A stretch of 21,254 nucleotides of DNA from Priapulus caudatus. Lineage: Eukaryota; Priapulida; Priapulimorpha; Priapulimorphida; Priapulidae. The notes beneath the pieces were generated by a model. That model made no database searches. It saw only the letters and a list, made by a program, of their open reading frames with translations, and had not been told where the DNA came from. Positions 9,311-18,440 of this stretch are shown here, one piece after another; within the stretch, counting starts at the first letter, position 1; each line of letters begins with the position of its first letter. Position numbers and translations under genes: made by a program. The stretch lies in the NCBI RefSeq assembly GCF_000485595.1, contig NW_014577264.1, positions 367,725 through 388,978 of the forward strand, given 5' to 3'.

Positions 9311-9886
9311 ATTATTAACGCCCATTATCATCAAGCATGACCAATTAAGCCGTTAGCGTCAAACATTTTAAAAGCTATGAGATGTGTGCTTTTACGCTGG
9401 CCCAAATTCGCAATTCACACGGTTTATTTTAGATGACAGCATTGCAGGGTTTTCCATAGTCTGAAAAAATTAAATACTAACAGAATCATGTCAAATGGGT
9501 GCAAAAAACATTGCTATAATCTTCTGAGCTCTTACTTGTATTTTTACCCAAGAATCGGGCACACTATATATAGCCCACAACCGAGACCGCATAAAACAAA
9601 AACAAGTAATATTCTGCGGGTTGTATTTATTGACTTACTTACTTAATGAGAAGCTAATCGGGAACTGAGAACAGAATGTCCATACATACAATTAAGAGCT
9701 GATAATAGTTGTGATTACACTTAATGATATACGGATAACATTATTAACTCCTAATAGCGTGCAACTTAGACATATGCTTAGAGAATTCGAGTACAATCAT
9801 AAAACACATTGAATAACTGGGTAATAGTACAAAAACCACATCAAAAATCATGTTATATCTAGAAATGGCAGTTGTCGCCAACTACA

Positions 9887-10375
9887 TGTATCCCCCGCAA
9901 TCTAGTGTGAATGCAATATCTCTGTATTCTTACGTCAACGCGGTACCTTCAACCCATTAATGTGGCTGGGTAGCAAGCGCTAGGTCAATTAGGGGCCAGG
10001 TTATAGAGCGGAAGGGAAATACGATCATGGGCAAGGTCAAATAAAGGTCGCAGTGACCTGGTTTTGGTACGCGACACACCTTCTCCCCAAGATGTGTAAG
10101 TATACCGAGTATCGTGCTAGGTCAATTAAGGGTCGAGTTATAGAGCGGAAGGGTAATATGATCAAGGTCAAGGTCAAATAAAAGTCGCAGTGACCTGGTT
10201 TTGGTATGCGACACGCGGTCCCAAGATGTGTAAGTACACCGAGTATCGTGCTAGGTCAATTAAGGGTCGAGTTATAGAGCGGAAGAGTAAGTGTCTGCAG
10301 CGGCGGCGGCGGCGATTGGCGTCTGGACAGACATGAAACCATAGTATCCCAGCCGACTTCGACGCGGGGGATACA
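9887..10375. mobile_element. 489-bp element with 12-bp terminal inverted repeats
   Basis: TGTATCCCCCGC (9887-9898) is the exact reverse complement of GCGGGGGATACA (10364-10375). The interior contains a minisatellite (9979-10289) and a CGG run (10301-10314), with no coding capacity. Size and structure suit a non-autonomous DNA transposon carrying expanded tandem repeats. I do not see a convincing target duplication, so the superfamily is open. Its right edge abuts a non-LTR remnant that still reads as RT-like almost up to 10380. Confidence 0.6.
9979..10289. repeat. Minisatellite, 134-137-bp unit, 2.3 copies, AGGTCA-rich
   Basis: Units start with GCTAGGTCAATTA at 9979, 10116 and 10250; the third breaks off at about 10289. 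Shared blocks include GTTATAGAGCGGAAG, CGCAGTGACCTGGTTTTGGTA and AAGATGTGTAAGTA. Units 1 and 2 are close to 90% alike by eye. Each carries AGGTCA-type half-sites and an inverted TGACCT. Confidence 0.85.
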
Positions 10376-11560
10376 ATAAAGCAGAATATCATGCCTATCG
10401 AAATGCATCTTAAGTTCTTAACGGATAATTATATTAGAGAGGCTCAAAATCCCTTAGAGCAACGAGAAATCAACGATATTTTGTGATAAATTGATGCAAG
10501 TGAAGATCCACCACCTTTATAAACTAAGGCAATGAGAGCCTTTTCATAATCGAAAAAACGAGAACCTAGATCAAACAAATTGCGTATTTCATGCCCAGGC
10601 TCATATGCAAAATAATACAAAATAAAACCAGGCACCTTATCAAGACCCGCAAACTTATGTGGGGATGTTTTCAAGCACCGAACATACATTGTAACATTGT
10701 ACATCAACTTGTAATATGGGTTGCACAAAAAAGATATAATCAACTAAAATTAATTACGCTGCAAACACGGTTTTGCTACAGGAGACTGACATGAAATGCC
10801 ATCACTGCGGAGAAAGGATGAGATACAAGTTTACCGTTTCTTACACTTCATAAATCTCCAGTAAGTCTTAGCATCACCATCAACAAGTTTATCACAGACA
10901 AGGTTAATAGGAAAATCTTCGTGGAATTTACGATTCACTGGAGACAAAATTTCTTTGATGTCAATATAATATCTAGACCAGCTAACGGGTGAATTAGAGT
11001 GTTTAGCCCTTAGCAACAAGCGATCCCCCTTCCTCATAGACTTCATTAAGATAAATCACAACCAAAGACCTGAAGCCTTATTGTAAATAGTGTTATGAGG
11101 GACATAGGAATTTACTTCTGGGGCAATGGCCTGTTTTAATTGCAATCAATTAGATTCAAGGGATCTCTAGGACGGATTACTGGAAAATCAGGTGGCATTA
11201 GACTGAATTAAATAATTTTAAAATTTATAGCTTTATTAAAAAGGGAGACCTCACGAGTCCACGCTGGATGATTGTACCGGATAGAGGTCAAGATCGATGA
11301 CAACAAAAACATGGTAATCAATACCAGGGACCACAGACATAAAGGAAACCAAATTGGGAAACTTAGCAAATACTAAATCAAGAATATTGCTACACGATTC
11401 AGTACATCGAATAGGCTAACTACCAAGTTGAGTCGAAGAAGCATTAGCCTACAAATTAAGAAGCTAACTACATAAATAAGTACGTATCTTATTGGCCAAT
11501 CTCCTTCTTCTCGGATCAATACACTGTTACGTGTTGTACTACTGCTCATATTAAACAGAC
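10376..11560 (-). mobile_element. Old non-LTR retrotransposon remnant (EN end, linker, RT start)
   Basis: Minus-strand reading gives the canonical order. At about 11290-11420, with stops, PIRCTESCSNILDLVFAKF and SVVPGIDYHVFVV resemble the C-terminal part of an AP-type endonuclease (LDLVF, GxxDH). At about 11240-11265, REVSLFNKA resembles the start of the linker. Positions 10831-11046 encode 71 residues ending KTYWRFMKCKKR, the linker pattern before RT. Positions 10444-10670 read GLDKVPGFILYYFA, then DYEKALIALVYKGG and HKISLIS, i.e. the first RT blocks (GPDxIP..L, W/YKxAxVxPVYKKG, YRPISL). It is far more decayed than the copy beside it. Its RT core appears lost or displaced at the element ending at 10375. 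Confidence 0.65.
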
Positions 11561-11756
11561 AACACGTTTTATCAGGAACACAACGAGTCACGCTTTATTC
11601 AAAAGCCCGCTATGCAAGTTCTCCCTATATCCCAGATGAACGCGTACCACCAACTGGATCTGGATAGTTTACTGCGTAGCCCACGGTTACGTGGATAATA
11701 ACGCAGGGAGGTGTGCGCTTAGATGTTGTCGTTAGCGGCAGTGGAACAGATAAGGT

Positions 11757-13221
11757 CTATCTCGGCCTAGTACGCTGGTTCCACTGTTGAATAATTCTCG
11801 GAAAGAAGGAATGGCGAAACTCTTCGGTGTTGACTCGCACTGTTTGAAGTTTCTGACTGTTCTTACTGCGTGTTCGCTGGGGTCCAGGTTTGGTATACTG
11901 ATCTGCTCGTACCGCCACTGAAAAATACATTATCTTCTTCATGAATGTTATGCGCTGATCGCTCCGCCGCTGAGCAAGAGAAAGCCAATTCAGAGTTTCT
12001 AGCATTTCAGTAACGTTACTGTCACGCCGGCAGCCTCTACATACGAACCTGGCTGCCCTTCTCTGAACTTTTTCCAACTTATCAATGTTTTTGACCAGGA
12101 ACGGATCCCAAACAATAGATGCAAATTCCAATTTTGAGCGAACTAATGACTTATATGCAACATCTTTAAGTGTTTTTGGAGTAAATTTTAAGTTGCGGGG
12201 TAGAAAACCGGCCGTGCTGTTGGCCTTTGCGCAAATTGCACTGATGTGGTCGTCCCATTTTAGGTTGAAGGAGAAGTTCAGGCCGAGGTACTTAGTGGTG
12301 GTCACTTTCTCTAAGATATGCTTATCCAACTCGTAGAAGAAGGAAAATGGAGTACCAGCTCGTCGATGGATTCGGAGTATGTTACACTTCTTTGTGTTGA
12401 ATCGCATGCCCCAAGTTGATGCCCAGTCGTGAAGGCGTTCCAGGTCCCGCTGGAGCTCTATCTGGTCAGCGATCGATCGGATTTCTCTGTAGATCAGGCA
12501 GTCGTTGGCGAATAGCCTCACTTGGGATACGACGGCGTCAGGAAGGTCATTAATGTGGAGTAAGAACAGTAGAGGGCCCAAGACAGTGCCTTGAGGTACC
12601 CCAGACTCCACCTTCACCTTATCCGATGACACGCCATAAATGACGACTTGTTGGGTCCGGTCGCTGAGAAACTCTTTGATCCATGTTAAGCTTGTGTCCC
12701 TGATGCCATACTGATGTAATTTCTTCATGAGTCGCAGGTGGGATACGGTGTCAAAAGCTATACTAAAGTCTAATACTGCAACATCCACCTGAACCTTACG
12801 ATCAAAGGAACTCAAGAAGTCGTGGGTGGTTATCAGGAGCTGAGAAGCACATGAGTGAAGCTTACGGAAGCCATGCTGGTAGGCTGAGAGGATCTTATAG
12901 CGATCAAGCTGGTCCATGATATGGCGGCTTACGACGTGCTTCATAAGTTTGCACGACACCGGTTAATGACACTGGTCGGTAATTCTCACTGGCATTCCGG
13001 TCACCTTTCTTAAATACTGGGGTAACCCTGGCTTCCTTCCAATCTGCTGGTAGTTCACCACGCTCGTATGATTGTTGAAATATTGCAGTGAGTATTGAGG
13101 CAATCTCATGGGCTGCTTCCTTGAGTAGCCTATTAGCAATGTAGTCTGGGCCACTGGCCTTCGATGGATTTTGATGTTGAAGTAACTCGACTCCGTGGAC
13201 GCTTATCACCAGGTCTAACAT
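11757..13221 (-). pseudogene. Non-LTR reverse transcriptase (YADD box altered to FAND)
   Basis: The first part (13221-12960) carries NPSKASGPDYIANRLLKEAA, LPADWKEARVTPVFKKGDR and ENYRPVSLTG, the opening RT blocks. After a one-base shift near 12960 a 400-codon frame gives the remainder: YQHGFRK, VLDFSIAFDTVSH with the first catalytic Asp, SGVPQGTVLGPLLFLLHIND, then RLFANDCLIY where [FY]ADD is expected. The first Asp of the pair is Asn (AAC at 12504-12506). WGMRFNTKKCNILRI, KYLGLNF and the thumb region follow, and SFFPRIIQQWN closes the protein. The enzyme would use the nicked target as primer; the Asn change alone should abolish polymerase activity. Confidence 0.9.
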
Positions 13222-13299
13222 AGCTGGGTATGTCTCACCACGTGGTGACGGAACGTTCTCTGTATCCTCCTTGGTGAAGGCTGATTGAAACTGTTTATT

Positions 13300-13830
13300 T
13301 TAAAGTTCGGCCTTAGTATGAGGGTCGCTAACTAGCCTGCTGCCTTCACGAATTGGGGAAACACCTGAGCCGTCATTCCTCTTTGACTTAATGTAACGCC
13401 AAAAAGCTTTGGGGTTATGCTGACTCAGGCTTGGATCCAGAATATTGGTGATGTATCTCCGGTGTGCTGAGTAGATAAGTTTCCGGATGAGTACCTTCTG
13501 AGCCTTGTAAAACGCACGGGTCTTGTCCAAGGGTTTTCTCTTGGCGAGGTAGAAGAGACGTTGTTTCTTGAGTACAGCTTTCCTGATGTGATTGTCAAAC
13601 CAAGGTAAACTGTTCGGCTTCCTGGCAGTAGAATGAGAGATGAGTCGCTTTGTGATGTCTAGTAGCCCAAGCTTAAAGAATTCCCAGTTATCGTTTACGA
13701 AGTTCTGCTCAAATTTATCATGGTCCAGAATGTTGGACTGTAACTGGGTAACTGCTTCTCTGATCGTAGGCCAATCTGCCTTCCTGAACTGTGGGACCGA
13801 TCTTGGTAATGCGGTGGTAAAGGTTTAATG
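13300..13830 (-). pseudogene. Non-LTR linker between endonuclease and RT
   Basis: Basic, Trp/Phe-containing region: LPWFDNHIRKAVLKKQRLFY-type sequence (about 13555-13620), then TRAFYKAQKVLIRKLIYSAH and KAFWRYIKSKRNDGSG, followed by PIREGSRLVSDPHTKAEL. The W-x2-x-I-KSK block is the standard linker signature just before RT in CR1/Jockey-group elements. It lies in a different frame from the endonuclease end. An in-frame stop follows at about 13297-13299. Confidence 0.75.
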
Positions 13831-14733
13831 TCCGCTTCCACCACGACCATGTCATGGTCGCCGATCCACGGGGCAGTCTGAACCAACTTAACCAGGGACG
13901 AGTTGTTCGTAAAAAATAAATCCAAGTTATTTTTTTCCTTGGTAGATTCAACCTGTAGCTGGGATAGGAAGTGATCCGCTTGGATTTCCAGAAGTTTGTG
14001 GCAAATGCCTGGATGGTCAGCACCTTGGACGGAATTGAGATCCCAGTCGATGCCACTTGCATTAAAATCGCCACCCAGGTGGATGGTTTTGTCGTGGCAA
14101 CGAGGCAAGATCGGAGAGGTTTTGGAGGAAAAGATCGAGCTGTTCTAGCTTCTCAGCGTTTTTATCTGGTGGGCGATAAAAACTACCCATGACCAGGGAT
14201 TTTGCGTTCTGCATGGTGACTTTTACCAAGATGATTTCGGCATCGGTATCAGCCACCTTCAGCTCTTCACAATAGTCCGCGTAGCAAGCTTTGATTGCAA
14301 TAAACACACCTCCACCATGGAGGCTGCGGTCTTTGCAGAAGACCGTATATCCTGTAGGAAATTTTTCTGCAGATTAAATCGAGCTATCGAGTTTCGACTC
14401 GCAGCCCAAAATCACGTCAGGTTGAACATACTCCACCGCAGCAACAAAATTTGCCGTTTTGCTCTTGATCCCCTCACAATTGAGGATTATGGTTCGCCAA
14501 TTGGTAAGAGTGTTGAACGTGGGTTGGTTGATGTCCATTTCACTCGTAGGTTCATGGTTACTGGGTGCGGTAGATGAAAATCTCCTCGAAGCCGTCTTTA
14601 GGTCAAATGGTGAACTAACAAACTGTGGGTGAAAAGCGAAGTCCATTGATGAAGAACGAGAACATCGAGAAACGATTCTCAGTGGAAAGCATGAAGCTGT
14701 GAAATGAGAATGATGCCACGTTTGGCATATCAC
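13830..14733 (-). pseudogene. Non-LTR AP-type endonuclease domain
   Basis: From the high end: TIILNCEGIKSK, then ILGCESKLDSSI with the catalytic-type Glu, an in-frame TAA at 14371-14373, then GGGVFIAIKA in the same frame, VMGSFYRPP, a frame change near 14100, HLGGDFNASGIDWD, NNLDLFFTN, and WIGDHDMVVVEADI with the terminal DH pair. These are the landmark motifs of AP endonuclease-like nicking domains in CR1/Jockey-group retrotransposons, which nick the target DNA to prime reverse transcription. The main active-site motifs survive, so inactivation comes from the stop and shift rather than from active-site change. Confidence 0.85.
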
Positions 14734-15211
14734 ACTTCGAGCATATCTTGGATACGTCGGACTTTTCCAGTTCGCTTAAACGGGATAAGCAGTATTCAAG
14801 ACATGAGTTGTGATACCATATATCACAATTATCGCAGCATATGGCACGATGGGACCAGGATACATTCCGTTCGCAGTAGCCACATGGGTAACATGATGCA
14901 AGCTTAGGTGGTTCGGGGTTTTCAGCAATATCGCCTGCGAGAAGCACCAGCAACAGCAATGTAACTAGGGCCACATGCTTTGGCGTACTTGATCGTTTTT
15001 GAAGAATAAACACTGGTAAACCCGGCCTAAACTGAGTCACACGCAAAGTTACAGCCAGAAAGTTCAAGCCCTGATACGCTGCTGGCAATGTAGAGTGAGA
15101 AGAGTCCTGATTGAATGTTAGTGTATCATTAATAGTTGGGGGTTTGCGCCTCCCCAAGGCTAAAAACATCAAAACTGGTCTGATGTTCAACATTTTCAGA
15201 TGTAAATTCAA
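14640..15211 (-). pseudogene. Non-LTR element N-terminal region: hydrophobic segment, 2A-like peptide, PHD-like finger
   Basis: A 198-codon frame starts at an ATG (15211). Residues 80-92 are a hydrophobic stretch (VALVTLLLLVLLAG) running directly into DIAENPEP (residues 94-101; 14909-14932). This is the position and context of the 2A-like D-V/I-E-x-N-P-G-P peptides known from CR1-group elements, but here two consensus positions differ. Residues 107-160 hold a Cys/His array, C-x2-C-x2-C, then ICCDNCDIWYHNSC and CSKC, of PHD/zinc-ribbon type. The frame then changes near 14640; the other frame carries the Ser/Pro-rich stretch that leads into the endonuclease. I infer that the finger and EN-RT were once one open frame. 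Function of the finger in these elements is not established. Confidence 0.75.
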
Positions 15212-15287
15212 CTAAGATGGTGGCCGGAAGTAGACTTTCCGAAATGGCGAACGTTTTGGAACTTGTTGGCAGGAAGTTCAATTCAAT

Positions 15288-15524
15288 TGTAGGATAGCAG
15301 CATATAAGTTCATAGATTTATCAGTATTTGTTGATCAGTAGATCCCTGGTGTGTTCATCTGTAGTATATTCAGGCTTCAAGTAAAGAGTTGTAGAGAATT
15401 TAGTCGAAAATTGTAGAATTAGCCGAGAATAAAAATTTCGCGTCCTCACTGCTCTAAACATGCACACATACCTCTCCATCTATCTATCTACTGGCATAAT
15501 AGCTCATAAAAGTATTACTTAACA
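15288..15524 (-). repeat. Probable 3' LTR of the Gypsy element
   Basis: Directly after the purine tract (minus strand) the sequence starts TGTTAAGTAATAC at 15524. A TCCTACA ending at 15288 would give a 237-bp TG...CA LTR; other ends, such as AACA at 15329, are possible. With no second LTR in the window the right boundary is a guess. A short GATA run lies at about 15477-15490 (read on the minus strand). Confidence 0.5.
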
Positions 15525-15538
15525 TCTTCCCCCTTTTG
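15525..15538 (-). other. Gypsy polypurine tract (plus-strand primer)
   Basis: On the minus strand, CAAAAGGGGGAAGA lies immediately before TGTTAAG. This is the expected position and composition for the RNase H-resistant primer next to the 3' LTR. The stretch 15539-15769 between it and the last coding remnant shows no feature. Confidence 0.7.
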
Positions 15539-15769
15539 GGAGCTCGTTTACGAAACCAATCAAGTTTAACTAACATTCATGACATTTCGTCATAACGCCG
15601 TAATACACAACTGGTCAACTTAACATACAACACAGTCAATTACTGCTTCACCAGAACTGAAATTAGTAAGAGAACCTCACATATTTATAACTACTCGTGT
15701 ATGAGAAAATATGTAAATGGTATTAACAGCATACAAGAAAAATCAACATGAGGTGTGATGCTCTACTTT

Positions 15770-16235
15770 CTACTCTTTGAACTTTATAGGTATCTGGACC
15801 ACTCTGCCCGATCTAGTTGTTTTTACACAGTTGTTTATCACTGGCTTGGTCTTAACAGCAGTTTGCACCAACTGCGGCTGTTCAGCGTTGTGCAGGGGCA
15901 CACTTGGCACGGATGTAGTTGGTGATAATACGCCAGCTTCTTGCGGCTTCTGTGGTGGGCTGACTGTAGTTTCTGTAGTGGTAGGGATTCTGACTCGGCC
16001 CGGTTGCCGCGGCAGTGAGTGTGTTGCCCTAGTACACTTTCTGAGGTGTCGTCTGTTTCGTCGGAATGTTTTCCCTAGTTCGGTAGTCACCTCGAAGGAT
16101 TGGCTCATCAGCTGTTTTGACACCTTCGCTTCTTGCCACTCTCCCTTCCCAGAAATCAGAGGCTGCATCCTCACAGTATGACCTACTGCGAGTCGGGCAA
16201 GATCCTTGCCGATATTCCCTCTCTCACCACGCCTA
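15770..16235 (-). pseudogene. Gypsy integrase C-terminal domain and tail
   Basis: Minus-strand frame with LAVGHTVRMQP, EWQEAKVSKQLMSQSFEVTT and GKTFRRNRRHLRK, the SH3-like integrase tail of Ty3/Gypsy elements. A Pro/Ser/Thr-rich extension then ends in TTRSGRVVQIPIKFKE, also common at the end of Gypsy pol. The first codons of the listed frame (16236-16273) lie in the MITE. The frame on the far side of the MITE (16684-16770) is in phase once the insertion and one TA are discounted, so the insertion split a still-open frame. Confidence 0.82.
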
Positions 16236-16681
16236 CAGTAAAAACCCGCGTATAAGAACATAGCTTTTTCCAAGTTAGCCTCAATAGGTTCTTATATAAA
16301 TGGTGCTTACTGAAAAATTAGGCTCAAAAGGTTCTTAAATAGGTTCTTAATTGTTTCTACTTTTAATATGTATAAGCTTATACTTGATTCAAATTGAGTT
16401 AATATTTTCTTACAAGGACTGCAATTTTTGCTAATTAATACCCATGATGGGCTAGAGTGTAAGTTTTTCAGTGCTTACCATACTGTATAATACAGTATGT
16501 ATCCAAGGAAATAAAACAACATGCCAAAAAATGGAGAACAAAATGGGAAAAAAACATGGAAAATTAAGAACCTACTTTAAAATCTTAGCCTAAAACAGGT
16601 TCTTATGTAAAGGGGTCTAAATGGGAAATTTTAGCCTAACATGTTCTTAAAATCTATGTTCTTATACGCGGGTTTTTACTG
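16236..16681. mobile_element. 446-bp pogo/Tigger-type MITE inserted in the Gypsy integrase
   Basis: Perfect 28-bp terminal inverted repeats at 16236-16263 and 16654-16681, each starting CAGTAAAAACCCGCG from outside in. Both sides are flanked by TA (16234-16235 and 16682-16683), the target duplication of Tc1/mariner-pogo elements; the CAGT...CC start fits pogo/Tigger. The interior is AT-rich, with repeated GGTTCTTA and TTAGCCT motifs in both orientations suggesting longer imperfect inverted repeats, and has no transposase frame. The near-perfect TIRs mark it as one of the younger insertions in the window. Confidence 0.92.
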
Positions 16682-16683
16682 TA

Positions 16684-17400
16684 TTCTCTTTAGACCTTGC
16701 TTCCCTTTCTGGATCAGTATATACTGGTCTAAGCTTGGCTTCACTGGTGGGCATGGCAGTCTTCGTTCTTCTCCCAAAAAGCCTTTGAGCTGCTTGCCAT
16801 TCCTTCTGTTGGTGTGTTTGTTACACTTAACAGATCTAGGAATGGGTCTTCGCCAGTTGCTCGGCCCTTCCTCATGAGCCTTTTTGCGATCTTTAGAGCA
16901 GCCTCGGCTGCACCGTTAGCTTGGCTGTTGCCTGGGCTGATGAACCCATGCTGGAACTTCCAGTCACGTGAGAAAGATCGGAACAACTCCGATGTAAACT
17001 GGGCGCCGTTGTCCGTAACAACCGTGTCGGGGACGCCATATCTCGCGAAGTGGCTTTTCAGCTTCTTTACCATTGAGTCTGACGTTGTCTCTCGCAGTCG
17101 ATCAACTTCGAAGAAGTTGCTGTGGTAATCTACGGTGATCAGGTATTCACAGCCTCTACATGACAGCAGATCAGATGCTACATTTTGACATGGTCTTCGT
17201 TGTACCGCAGTGACGATGGGTGACTCTGCTGGCTGTTTCGCAGCATATGTTGCACAAGTCCCGCATGTTTCTACATATTGCCTGATCTCTGACGACATCC
17301 CCGGCCAGAATATCAGATCTCTGGTGCTTCGCAGACACGAATTTATCCCCAGATGTCCCTGATGGACTTTCTTTTTCATCTCTCTTCTCAGACTGGCAGA
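16684..17400 (-). pseudogene. pol: Gypsy integrase, zinc-binding and DDE core
   Basis: The main 212-codon frame (17379-16741) begins with the HHCC module HQGHLGINSCLR...IFWPGMSSEIRQYVETCGTCATYA. It then shows the three catalytic landmarks: EYLITVDYHSNFFEVDR, VVTDNGAQFTSELF and GNSQANGAAEAALKIAKRLM. All DDE residues are in place. The frame shifts near 16800, after which the QRLFGRRTKT-type block and a short continuation run to the MITE. Upstream it is joined to the connection region by a frame change near 17385. The domain would insert element DNA into host chromatin. Confidence 0.87.
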
Positions 17401-17993
17401 AATGACTATTCGCCCCTCTCAAGATGACTCCATCCTGAACAGTAAGTTCGTCCCTGTAACTGAAGTAAGGACGAACGCTCTCGGGCAGGTCCCTCGTCTC
17501 GTTAGGCCACCCCTTCTTGATGAACTGCGCCAGGGTCACAAAGATGTCATCTGTCACCGTAGCACCCCTGATCTGACTTGGATGGCAGGTGATGTTGTGT
17601 ACACTCACAACTTCCTCATGTGTTGGTTCAGACGATGGTGCACTGGAGTGCATCTGCCAGTGGGATCTCTTTCCCAGGTTTGTACTCCAGTCTGTACGAG
17701 TACATCTGATCCCTCAGGATTAAATTCTGCAGTCTCTTTGGGGCTTTTAATAGTGGTTTTGCGCAGATGGATACAAGTGGCTTGTGGTTAGTAGTGGCCT
17801 CCACTTCCCGCCCAAACGTGTAATGGTGGAACTTCTCCAAGCCATACCTAACAGCTAGCAACTCTTTCTCTATCTGGGCGTAGCGACGTTCAGCCTCCGA
17901 TAGAGAGTGTACGCTATAGGCCTGCCCTCTTGCAGCACAGCAGCTCCAAGACCATATTCACATGCATCCTGCTCGGGACCAGGTCTACGTAAC
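17400..17993 (-). pseudogene. pol: Gypsy RNase H and connection
   Basis: At about 17940-17975 the minus strand reads DACEYGLGAAVLQEGRP, the first RNase H block with its Asp. After a frame change near 17905 come SEAERRYAQIEKELLAVRYG and KFHHYTFGREVEATTNHKPL. The usual TDHKPL reads TNHKPL here, so a catalytic-type Asp is Asn. LILRDQMYSYRLEYKPGKE closes the domain with ADAL, normally ADxLSR. A connection (17653-17400) with VHNITCHPSQI and QDGVILRGA follows in another frame. Confidence 0.8.
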
Positions 17994-18019
17994 GTCTTTC
18001 CTTAGCAGATTGTGGAGCG

Positions 18020-18440
18020 GGTGTATTACCGTGGTGGCCTTAGGTATGAACTTGGTCAAGTAGTTGACCATCCCTAGGAACCGACGTAGCTCTCCCACTC
18101 CTCGTGGCTCTCATCGCTTTAATGGCCAGCACATTTTCAGGGTCAATGCTAAAGTCATCTGCAGAGATACGGTGGCCCATGAAGGTCAGTGTCCTCACTG
18201 CAACTTCTATCTTGTCAGCATTCAGCTTCATCCCAACCTTCTGGCACCTCTCTAGGAATTTCTTCAGCCTCTCATCATGTTCCTGCACTGCTCTTGCCAG
18301 GATTACTACATCATCAGCAATGCATACTACGCCTGGCAGGTTATTAATTTCGAATAGCTTCTTTTGAAATAATTCAGATGCCACACTCCCGCAATAAGGA
18401 CTCTCCTGGTAGCCATCACTACAGGCATTGTGCCTGGCGT
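18020..18440 (-). pseudogene. pol: Gypsy reverse transcriptase with a large internal deletion
   Basis: The RT opening is in frame with the protease (DVFDGKLGKLP, HLNVTPGTMPVVMATRRV, ending near 18390). The next 114-codon frame (18384-18040) begins at VASELFQKKLFEI, close to the YxDD box, here VVCIADDVVIL with both Asp present, and goes on through GMKLNADKIEV and LTFMGHRIS. In the family about 100 or more residues separate these blocks, including the first catalytic Asp; they are absent here. The join is near 18388. It cannot make active RT. Confidence 0.85.

Larger units (their letters stand above)
11600..15250 (-). mobile_element. CR1-group non-LTR retrotransposon, largely complete, inactivated
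   Basis: On the minus strand, from high to low coordinates: a hydrophobic segment with a 2A-like peptide, a PHD-like zinc finger, AP endonuclease, linker and RT with the SFFPRIIQQWN-type C-terminus seen in CR1/L2-group elements. A tail of about 150 bp follows the RT stop. A GAATAAA (11601-11607, read on the minus strand) lies in that tail and could be a polyadenylation signal. There is no poly-A tract, in keeping with CR1-type 3' ends. Frameshifts near 14640, 14100, 13830 and 12960 and one stop at 14371-14373 break the frame. The exact ends and target duplication were not determined. Confidence 0.85.

Noticed and set aside
10301-10314. CGG repeat as a disease-type expansion or CpG promoter
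   Set aside because: About five units only, inside a mobile element, with no gene nearby.
10174-10392. 72-codon minus frame across the minisatellite
   Set aside because: It crosses a repeat and the terminal inverted repeat; the arginine run comes from the CGG microsatellite.
15777-16181. 134-codon plus-strand frame rich in Cys
   Set aside because: It is the antisense shadow of the Gypsy integrase tail; the minus-strand reading has clear family motifs.
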